64,000 nt of DNA from Rhodanobacter humi (lineage in GTDB: Bacteria; Pseudomonadota; Gammaproteobacteria; Xanthomonadales; Rhodanobacteraceae): assembly GCF_041107455.1 (NCBI RefSeq), contig NZ_JBGBPY010000001.1, positions 1,116,001 through 1,180,000 of the forward strand. The letters are read 5' to 3'. The notes under the pieces are model-generated. The model searched no databases. It was not told the origin of the DNA and was given only the letters and a program-made list of their open reading frames with translations. Both the position numbers and the translations under genes were made by a program. Position 1 is the stretch's first letter, and each line of letters starts with the position of its first letter. Shown here one piece after another: positions 1 through 6,314 of the stretch.

Positions 1-1
1 C

Positions 2-1948
2 GACCACGCGGTGAAGCCGGGCGACAACTTCTTCGATTACGCGAACGGCAAGTGGCTGGCGACCGCGCAGATCCCCGCCGACCGTTCCAGCACCGGCACC
101 TTCCTGAAGATCTTCGAGCTCACCGAGAAGCACACCGCCGAGCTGATCCAGCACGCCGGCGCCAGCCATCCCGCCGCGGGCAGCAACACGCGCAAGATCG
201 CCGACTACTACGCCGCGTTCATGGACGAAGCCGCAATTACCAAGCACGGCCTCGCGCCGCTGAAGCCCGAGCTGGCCGCGGTAGCCGCGATCGCCTCGAA
301 GGGCGACCTCGCCCGCGTGCTGGGCAGCCGCCTGCGCGCCGACGTGGACCCGGTCAACGCCACCAACTTCCACACCGAAAACCTGTTCGGCCTGTTCGTG
401 ACCCAGGGCCTGGAAGATCCCTCGCACACCATCGCCTACCTGCTGCAGGGCGGCCTGGCCATGCCCAGCCGCGACTACTACCTCTCCACCGATCCGCACA
501 TGGCGGCGTTCCGCACGCAGTACCACGCCTACGTGGTGGCGCTGCTGAAGCAGGCCGGCATCGCCGACGCCGCGGCGAAGGCGGACGCCGTGATCGCGCT
601 GGAGACCAAGATCGCCAAGGCGCAGGAAAGCCTGATCGACAGCCAGGACGTGCACAAGGCGAACAACCTGTGGACGATGGCCGACTTCGCGCAGAAGGCG
701 CCGGGCCTCGACTGGGCCGCCTACTTCAAGGCCGCCGGGCTGGACGGCCAGAAGGCGATCGACGCGTGGCAACCCGCCGCCACCACCGGCCTCGCCGCGC
801 TGGTCGCCAGCGAACCGCTGGATGCCTGGAAGGACCTGCTCGTCTTCCACACCCTGGACAACGCCGCGCCGCTGCTGCCCAAGGCCTACGCCGACCTGCA
901 CTTCGGCTTCTACGGCCACGCCCTGCAGGGCACGCCGCAGCAGCAGCCGCGCTGGAAGCGTGCCGTGGGCGCCACCAACGTCGACCTCGGCGACGCGGTG
1001 GGCCAGCTCTACGTGCAGAAGTACTTCCCCGCCTCGTCCAAGGCCGAAGTGCAGCAGCTGGTGAAGAACCTGATCGCCGCCTTCGACGAGCGCCTCGACA
1101 CGCTGAGCTGGATGACACCGGCCACCCGCGCCAAGGCCAAGGAAAAGCTGGTCACGCTGAAGGTCGGCGTGGGCTATCCCGAAAAGTGGCGCGATTACTC
1201 CAAGCTGAAGATCGGCGCCGACGATCCGCTCGGCAACCACCTGCGCGCGGTGAAGCACGAGTACGAATATCAGCTCGCCAAGCTCGGCCAGCCGGTGGAC
1301 CGCGGCGAGTGGTGGATGACCCCGCAACTGGTGAACGCGGTGAACCTGCCGCTGCAAAACGCGCTGAACTTCCCCGCCGCGATCCTGCAGCCGCCGTTCT
1401 TCGACCCGAAGGCCGACGCCGCCGCGAACTACGGCGCGATCGGCGCCATCATCGGCCACGAGATCAGCCACAGCTTCGACAACACCGGCGCCGACTTCGA
1501 CGCGCAGGGCAAGATGGAGAACTGGTGGACGCCGGCCGACGAGGCCCACTTCAAGTCCGCCACCGCCCAGCTGGCCAAGCAGTTCGACCAGTACGAAGCC
1601 CTGCCCGGCCTGCACGTCAACGGCGAGCAGACCCTGGGCGAGGACATCGCCGACGTCTCCGGCCTCACCATCGCGTATCTGGCCTACCACAAGTCGCTGG
1701 ACGGCAAGCCCGCGCCGGTGATCGACGGACTGACCGGCGACCAGCGCTTCTTCCTCGCCTTCGGCCAGGCCTGGCGCTCGAAGATGCGCGACGCCGCGCT
1801 GCGCCAGCGCCTCGCCACCGACGTGCACGCACCCGCGCAATTCCGCGCGCTCACCGTGCGCAACCTCGACGCGTGGTATCCGGCGTTCAACGTGCAGCCG
1901 GGGCAAAAGCTGTACCTGGCGCCGGACCAGCGGGTGAAGATCTGGTAG
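2..1948 (+). CDS. M13 family zinc metallopeptidase (5' partial)
   Basis: This is a neprilysin/PepO-type M13 peptidase, a zinc enzyme that cleaves oligopeptides and is usually periplasmic or membrane-anchored. The first visible in-frame GTG is at 11, but the frame is open to the left edge (Asp-His-Ala before it) and the sequence already reads like the start of the M13 domain (DNFFDYANGKWL). The signal peptide and true start therefore lie outside the window. The zinc site is intact: HEISH at nt 1457-1471, then the GEDIAD segment carrying the third ligand Glu (nt 1640) and the conserved Asp (nt 1652). The C-terminus (QRVKIW) is the usual M13 ending. The family assignment is firm; substrate and location are inference. 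Confidence 0.95.
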   Translation, partial: DHAVKPGDNFFDYANGKWLATAQIPADRSSTGTFLKIFELTEKHTAELIQHAGASHPAAGSNTRKIADYYAAFMDEAAITKHGLAPLKPELAAVAAIASKGDLARVLGSRLRADVDPVNATNFHTENLFGLFVTQGLEDPSHTIAYLLQGGLAMPSRDYYLSTDPHMAAFRTQYHAYVVALLKQAGIADAAAKADAVIALETKIAKAQESLIDSQDVHKANNLWTMADFAQKAPGLDWAAYFKAAGLDGQKAIDAWQPAATTGLAALVASEPLDAWKDLLVFHTLDNAAPLLPKAYADLHFGFYGHALQGTPQQQPRWKRAVGATNVDLGDAVGQLYVQKYFPASSKAEVQQLVKNLIAAFDERLDTLSWMTPATRAKAKEKLVTLKVGVGYPEKWRDYSKLKIGADDPLGNHLRAVKHEYEYQLAKLGQPVDRGEWWMTPQLVNAVNLPLQNALNFPAAILQPPFFDPKADAAANYGAIGAIIGHEISHSFDNTGADFDAQGKMENWWTPADEAHFKSATAQLAKQFDQYEALPGLHVNGEQTLGEDIADVSGLTIAYLAYHKSLDGKPAPVIDGLTGDQRFFLAFGQAWRSKMRDAALRQRLATDVHAPAQFRALTVRNLDAWYPAFNVQPGQKLYLAPDQRVKIW

Positions 1949-1997
1949 GAACTGCCGGTCATCGTGCCGGGAAGCAGGCGTTTGCTTCGCACGAGGC

Positions 1998-2025
1998 GCG
2001 CCCCTTGCGTACATGCAAGGGGCGC
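1998..2025 (+). terminator. hairpin after the M13 peptidase gene
   Basis: An 11-bp perfect stem (1998-2008 with 2015-2025) closes a 6-nt loop, 50 bases after the peptidase stop. No T-run follows, so termination is only a guess. Confidence 0.4.
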
Positions 2026-2105
2026 AGCGGACGCCGGCTCCGGCATGTCGATCCCGTCCTCTCCCGTTCGTCGCATCGGCACAGCCCACCGGAGAGGAGC
2101 AGCCC

Positions 2106-2483
2106 ATGCAGTTCATGATGTTCGTGGTGTCGGACCCCGCGGCCGAGCCCTACGTCCCCGAGCAGGACAACATCGCGGAATGGGTGGCCGACACCACGGT
2201 CGGCGGCACGCGAATCACTGGTGACCGGCTGCGGCCGCCGTCACACGCGAAGACCGTGCGCGTGCGCGCCGGCACGACACTGGTCAGCGACGGCCCGTTC
2301 GCCGAGACGAAGGAATGGATCGCCGGCTTCGACCTGCTGGACTGCGCCAGCGTCGAAGAGGCGATCGCGATCGCCGCGCGCCACCCGATGGCGCGTTTCG
2401 GCAGCATCGAGCTGCGGCCGTACTGGCCCCTGGACGTGGAAGAGGAACCGCGCCGACGCAAGGAGCGCGAAACCGGCGCCTGA
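2106..2483 (+). CDS. YciI-like (DGPF domain) family protein
   Basis: A 125-residue alpha/beta protein of the YCII-related/DGPF family. The signature DGPF is at residues 62-65, followed by ETKEWIAGFDLL and a helix rich in Ala/Glu. The family has a dimeric ferredoxin-like fold and is often encoded near ECF sigma factors, but no sigma factor gene is adjacent here. The ATG at 2106 is chosen because a GGAGAGGAG ribosome-binding site ends 6 bases upstream and the MQFMMFVV start matches family members; upstream in-frame starts lack this. The gene stands alone between the peptidase and the convergent ridA. Biochemical role unknown. Confidence 0.85.
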   Translation: MQFMMFVVSDPAAEPYVPEQDNIAEWVADTTVGGTRITGDRLRPPSHAKTVRVRAGTTLVSDGPFAETKEWIAGFDLLDCASVEEAIAIAARHPMARFGSIELRPYWPLDVEEEPRRRKERETGA

Positions 2484-2502
2484 GTTTGGGCGAGGGTGGC
2501 GG

Positions 2503-2850
2503 CTACGCCTGCGCCGCCGTCACCACGATCTCCACCTTCCACGCCGGGTTGGCGAGGCGCGCCTCCACGGTGGCGCGTGCTGGCGCGTGGCCCGGCGTCG
2601 CCCAGGCATCCCACGCTCGGTTCATGCCCGCGAAGTCGGCGATGTCGGCCAGGAAGATCTGCGCGCGCAGGATGCGCGTCTTGTCGCTGCCGGCCTGCGC
2701 CAGCAGCGCGTCGATCGCCGCCAGCACCTCGCCGGTCTGGGTCTCGATGTCGGCGCCCGCGGTTTCGGGCACCTGCCCCGCCAGATAGACCATGCCGCCA
2801 TGGATGCAGGCCTCGGACATGCGCGGGCCGGGTTCGATGCGTTGGATCAC
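2503..2850 (-). CDS. RidA family protein (YjgF/YER057c/UK114)
   Basis: A 115-residue RidA/YjgF-fold protein. RidA proteins deaminate reactive enamine/imine intermediates made by PLP enzymes; other subgroups are uncharacterised. The conserved Arg of the RidA active site is present at about residue 92 (the ARATVEARL segment), and HGGMVYLAGQVPE is the usual first strand pair. The start is the GTG at 2850, with an AGGAGGT ribosome-binding site 6 bases upstream; the longer open frame upstream has no family similarity. It is the last gene of the minus-strand run lysAC-DUF559-murL-murD2-ridA, 70 bases after the murD2 stop, so cotranscription is likely. The link to cell-wall genes is by position only. 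Confidence 0.9.
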   Translation of the reverse strand: MIQRIEPGPRMSEACIHGGMVYLAGQVPETAGADIETQTGEVLAAIDALLAQAGSDKTRILRAQIFLADIADFAGMNRAWDAWATPGHAPARATVEARLANPAWKVEIVVTAAQA

Positions 2851-2920
2851 GACAATACCTCCTCGAAAATGTCGCGCCGCGCCTCGTCGCGCAACGCGGG
2901 TCGGCCACTCGGCGGGGCCG

Positions 2921-4279
2921 TCATGCCACCCCCAGCCCCTCGATGCCCGCGATGGCCGCGCCATCGAAGCCGGCCAGCTCGGCGAAATGCCGGCCGCGCT
3001 CCGCGTAATCCTTGAACTGGTCGAAGCTGGGCGCGCCGGGCGAGAGCAGCACCACGCCGCCTTGCGGCGTCACGATGCGGGCCATCTCCACGGCCTCGTC
3101 GAAACTCTCGGCTTCGCCCAGCGGCAGCTCGGTCTTCGCCTGCCGCAACGCCTGCGCGATGCGCGGGCCGTTGGCGCCTTGCGCGACGATGCGCAGGCCG
3201 CTGCGATCCTTCACGGCCGCCACGAATACCGACCAGTCCAGTCCGCGGTCGTGGCCGCCCACGATCACCGTGACCTCGCGCCCGGCGAGGCTGTCCAGCG
3301 CGGCCAGCGTGGCCTGCGGCGTGGTGCTGATGGAATCGTTGATCCATTCGATGCCGTCGTGCGCGCCCAGCGGCTGCAGGCGGTGCGGCAGCGGGCGGAA
3401 CGTGGCCAAGGCTGGGGCGGCGGCGAGCGCGTCCATGCCGAGATCGGCCAGCGCGGCGAGCGCGGCGCAGGCGTTGAGCGCGTTGTGCTCGCCCGGCGCC
3501 GCCATGCGTGCCAGCGGAAACACCGCCTGCGTGCCGCGCCGGATGTGGCCATCGGCCACGTGCCAGCCCGCGTCGTGGCCGAAGCGCAGCAGGCGCGGAT
3601 GCCGCTGCACGCGCTCCAGCAAGGCCGCTTGCGTGGCGTTGACCAGCAAGGTGCGCGCCGCATCGGCGAGTTTCAGCTTGTCGGCCACGTAGCGCTCGCG
3701 CGAACCGTGCCAGTCCAGGTGTTCCTCGTACAGGCTGGTGACCACGCCCAGCTCCAGCGGACCGGCTTCGCCGGTCTGGAAGCTGGACAGCTCGATCGCC
3801 CACAGGTCGGCCGCCTGGCCTTGCAGCTCCAGCATGGGCAGGCCGATGTTGCCGGCCAGCGCGGTGCGCACGCCAAGCGCGCGCGCGAGATGCGCCACGA
3901 GGGCGGTGGTGGTGCTCTTGCCCTTCGTGCCGGTGACCGCGACCACGCGCGCATCCGGATGCTCCGCGAACCACAGCGCGGTGCCGGAAGTGAACACGGT
4001 GCCCTGCGCCTGCGCGGTAGTGACCGCCGGCTTGTAGATCGAGATGCCCGGCGACTTCACCACCACGTCGTAGGCGGACAGCGCCACCGCGTCGGGCTCG
4101 TGCGCGTAGACGGTGAGCGCGGCATCGAGTTCGCGCGCGGCGCCGGCTTCGGCCTCGCCGCAGTAGAGCGCGAGCGGCTGTTGCGGCAGCTGCGCGCGGA
4201 TCGCGCGGATCGCGGCGCGGCCTTCGCGGCCGAAACCCCAGACCGCGACGCGCTTGCCCGCCAGCTCAGCGATGCGCAT
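2921..4279 (-). CDS. murD2: UDP-MurNAc-L-Ala--L-glutamate ligase (MurD2 type)
   Basis: A Mur ligase of 452 residues. Visible are the N-terminal Rossmann region (VAVWGFGREGRAA), the ATP P-loop GTKGKST at about residues 115-122, AGNIG, the ELSSFQ segment and WINDSIST, all in MurD order. It is called MurD2 rather than MurD because of the next gene upstream, murL: in Xanthomonas oryzae MurD2 adds L-Glu to UDP-MurNAc-L-Ala and MurL then epimerises the terminal residue to D-Glu, replacing the MurI/MurD route. The spacer to murL holds a perfect 24-bp inverted repeat. Sequence alone cannot prove L-Glu specificity; the call rests on context. Confidence 0.85.
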   Translation of the reverse strand: MRIAELAGKRVAVWGFGREGRAAIRAIRAQLPQQPLALYCGEAEAGAARELDAALTVYAHEPDAVALSAYDVVVKSPGISIYKPAVTTAQAQGTVFTSGTALWFAEHPDARVVAVTGTKGKSTTTALVAHLARALGVRTALAGNIGLPMLELQGQAADLWAIELSSFQTGEAGPLELGVVTSLYEEHLDWHGSRERYVADKLKLADAARTLLVNATQAALLERVQRHPRLLRFGHDAGWHVADGHIRRGTQAVFPLARMAAPGEHNALNACAALAALADLGMDALAAAPALATFRPLPHRLQPLGAHDGIEWINDSISTTPQATLAALDSLAGREVTVIVGGHDRGLDWSVFVAAVKDRSGLRIVAQGANGPRIAQALRQAKTELPLGEAESFDEAVEMARIVTPQGGVVLLSPGAPSFDQFKDYAERGRHFAELAGFDGAAIAGIEGLGVA

Positions 4280-4289
4280 GACGTGCGCC

Positions 4290-4374
4290 CCGTAGGAGCG
4301 GCTTCAGCCGCGACCAGCGCACGTTGGCCGGGACGGCAATGGCGGAGGAATCGCGGCTGAAGCCGCTCCTACGG
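4290..4374. repeat. inverted repeat, family B (GTAGGAGCGGCTTCAGCCGCGA)
   Basis: Two perfect 24-bp arms (4290-4313 and 4351-4374) face each other across 37 bases in the murL-murD2 spacer. Each arm itself holds the short palindrome GCGGCTTCAGCCGC. The same family recurs at 38620-38693. It is a REP-like dispersed repeat that could form a hairpin in the murL-murD2 transcript. Confidence 0.9.
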
Positions 4375-4402
4375 ACATGGCCATGGCGTGGGTCACCGGC
4401 CG

Positions 4403-5785
4403 TCATGCGCCGATGGCCTTGAGCGCCGCCTGCAGACGCGCCGGTACGCGATGCTCGGCGGAGGGTTCCAGCCAAGGCTCCAGCGCCAACTGCGCGGCAT
4501 CGAGTTGCGGCAGGATCTCGCTGCGGAAGCGTTCGACCAGCGCGTCTTCCTGCCACTCCGGCCGCTGGCTCAGCGCGCGCATCGCCGCGCGCGCCTCGGC
4601 GCCCTCGCCCACGCATTCGAACGGCTTGTGGTCCTGGTATTCGAGCAGCGCATCGAAACCGGCGGCCTGCGTCTCGTCGTCCAGCAGGTTGCGGCCGAAG
4701 ATCCCCAGCAGCCGCGGCTTGGGCAGGAACGGCGCCAGCGCGAGGAACACGAAGTGGCATTTCGGGCACTGCCCGCACCAGCGGTCGGCCGGCTTGGGGC
4801 CGAGCAGCTTGAAGTTGCGGTTGCAGCTGGAGAACACGTCGAAGTACGGCGTGAGCTTCGCGAACGCACGGGTGATCGCCAGTTCCGAGTACGGCCGCAG
4901 CAGCGAGCAGTAGTCGAGGTCGGCGGCCACGTGCGTGTGCAGCCAGTTGCCCAGCAACTGCTCGAAGGCGTAGCCCTTGCTCCACTGGTGGTTCACCTGC
5001 TGGCCTTCGTATTCCAGCGTGGCGGCGGAGGCGGAGCGCTCGTTGGCGAAGGCGATGGAGTCGTGGCCGTACAGGATCGCCGCCACGGCGAGGATCGCCG
5101 AGTTCACCGCGGTGACCGGGATGTGGCCATTCCACGCGCCGCGCTGGTTCAGCTCGAACAGCGCCGGCGCCAGCTCGCGCTGGATGTTCAGCGTGGGCAG
5201 GCCGGTGCGCTCGGCGCAGGCGGCGATCAGCGCCGAGTTGCCGACCCACACCGCGGTGCCGTCGCCCCCGATGGACTTGATCGCCTCCACCGCGACGAGG
5301 GAATCCTTGCCGCCGCCGATGGGGACGAGGGTGCGCTTGGGGAGGCCGAGCGATGGAGCTTGTGGCGGGGTTGCCCCCTCACCCCGACCCTCTCCCCCCA
5401 GGGGAGAGGGAGTGTGGCGAGGGAAGGCGATGCGCCCACGCAGATCCAGCCCATTGCGGTAGGCGAACTCGGCCAAACCGTGCAGATACAACGCGTCGAG
5501 CAGATCGGCGGTGGCGGCGTCGAGCGAACCATCGGCGACCTCGATCTTCGGCGGCACGCCGGCCTTGTAGTAGCTCACGCCGGCGATCAGGTGCAGCAGC
5601 TTCAGCGCGGCGTCGAACGCGGCCTGCCGCTCGCGCGGCAGCGCCGGCGCGTGCGGAAAGCGGATGCGCTCCACCATGGCCTCGCCATCGTCGAAGGCAT
5701 AGGCCAGCTCGGCCACGCCGTCGGCATAGCGCGCGTGGAGGAAGCGGAACACCTGGGTCAGGCGGGGGTTGTGGATCGTCGTCAC
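4403..5785 (-). CDS. murL: UDP-MurNAc-L-alanyl-L-glutamate epimerase (MurL)
   Basis: A 460-residue protein matching MurL, the ATP- and Mg-dependent enzyme that converts the terminal L-Glu of UDP-MurNAc-L-Ala-L-Glu to D-Glu in Xanthomonas. An adenylating PP-loop motif (PIGGGKDSL) lies at about residues 151-160, and a Cys pair sits in the C-terminal half (CGQCPKCHF). The GTG at 5785 follows GGAGACTGAGG. The gene lies 3 bases after the DUF559 stop and upstream of murD2. Oddity: residues about 124-140 (SPLGGEGRGEG) are encoded by a palindromic intergenic-type repeat inserted in frame just before the PP-loop. The frame stays open, so the protein is probably still made, with a surface loop there. 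Confidence 0.85.
   Translation of the reverse strand: MTTIHNPRLTQVFRFLHARYADGVAELAYAFDDGEAMVERIRFPHAPALPRERQAAFDAALKLLHLIAGVSYYKAGVPPKIEVADGSLDAATADLLDALYLHGLAEFAYRNGLDLRGRIAFPRHTPSPLGGEGRGEGATPPQAPSLGLPKRTLVPIGGGKDSLVAVEAIKSIGGDGTAVWVGNSALIAACAERTGLPTLNIQRELAPALFELNQRGAWNGHIPVTAVNSAILAVAAILYGHDSIAFANERSASAATLEYEGQQVNHQWSKGYAFEQLLGNWLHTHVAADLDYCSLLRPYSELAITRAFAKLTPYFDVFSSCNRNFKLLGPKPADRWCGQCPKCHFVFLALAPFLPKPRLLGIFGRNLLDDETQAAGFDALLEYQDHKPFECVGEGAEARAAMRALSQRPEWQEDALVERFRSEILPQLDAAQLALEPWLEPSAEHRVPARLQAALKAIGA
5374..5412. repeat. REP-like palindrome, family A, inside murL
   Basis: CCCTCTCCCC (5388-5397) and GGGGAGAGGG (5401-5410) form a 10-bp stem with a 3-nt loop, preceded by the family's usual CCCCTCACCCC leader. 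Other copies are intergenic or at gene ends; this one is inside an open reading frame. Confidence 0.95.
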
Positions 5786-5788
5786 GCC

Positions 5789-6184
5789 TCAGTCTCCATC
5801 GCATGCTCCCTCTCCCCGCTGGGGAGAGGGCTGGGGTGAGGGGCCGGAGCTTGCCAAAGCCTCCACGATCACCTCCAACACGCCATCAATATTCGTCAGT
5901 ACATCATTGTCCCAGAAACGCAGCACGCGGTATCCCATGGATGCCAGCTCGCGCGTTCGTGCTTCGTCGTATGCCACCTGCTCGCCATGCTGTGCGCCGT
6001 CGAGCTCCACGATCACGCCTGCATCCGGACAGGCAAAATCAGCGATGTAGCGGTCTATCTCGTGTTGGCGGCGGAATTTCCAGCCTTGCAACTGGCGATT
6101 GCGCAGAAAGAACCAGAGCTTCCGCTCGGCGTCGGTTTGCCCAACCCTCAGCCGCCGCGCTCGATCCACATGCAGACGCTTCAT
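5789..6184 (-). CDS. DUF559 domain protein, Vsr-like endonuclease superfamily
   Basis: A 131-residue DUF559 protein. The fold is related to very-short-patch-repair (Vsr) endonucleases; the biological role is not established. Visible features are the leading segment AERKLWFFLRNRQLQGWKFRRQ, then YIADFACPDAGVIVELDGAQH, whose acidic residues fit the PD-(D/E)XK-like site, and GYRVLRFWDNDVL. The ATG at 6184 gives the usual MKRL start; an in-frame extension to 6274 reads through a repeat and is not used. The last ~17 residues (from SSGPSPQPSPQ) are encoded by a family A palindrome, and another composite copy lies just upstream of the start, so repeats bracket the gene. murL starts 3 bases downstream. 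Confidence 0.85.
   Translation of the reverse strand: MKRLHVDRARRLRVGQTDAERKLWFFLRNRQLQGWKFRRQHEIDRYIADFACPDAGVIVELDGAQHGEQVAYDEARTRELASMGYRVLRFWDNDVLTNIDGVLEVIVEALASSGPSPQPSPQRGEGACDGD
5807..5844. repeat. REP-like palindrome, family A, at the DUF559 3' end
   Basis: Stem CCCTCTCCCC (5808-5817) with GGGGAGAGGG (5821-5830), loop GCT, followed by the family tail CTGGGGTGAGGGG. It encodes the C-terminus of the DUF559 protein. Confidence 0.95.
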
Positions 6185-6227
6185 CCTTGAAACCTCGCTC
6201 CGTTGGCAATCCATCGCGAGCACCCGC

Positions 6228-6312
6228 CCCTCACCCCAGCCCTCTTCCTCGCTCCTCAGAGCAGGGCCATCCATGGCCCTTCCCCGCGTCCCAAAGGGGA
6301 GAGGGAGCAGAG
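6228..6312. repeat. composite family A repeat between lysAC and the DUF559 gene
   Basis: A CCCCTCACCCCAGCCCTCTTCC arm and an AAAGGGGAGAGGGAGC arm are separated by about 45 bases that contain the palindrome GGGCCATCCATGGCCC. It reads as a family A repeat with an insert, filling the lysAC-DUF559 spacer. Confidence 0.7.
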
Positions 6313-6314
6313 CT

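Noticed and set aside
6185-6274. N-terminal extension of the DUF559 protein
   Set aside because: It reads through a palindromic repeat (EEEGWGEG) and adds nothing conserved.
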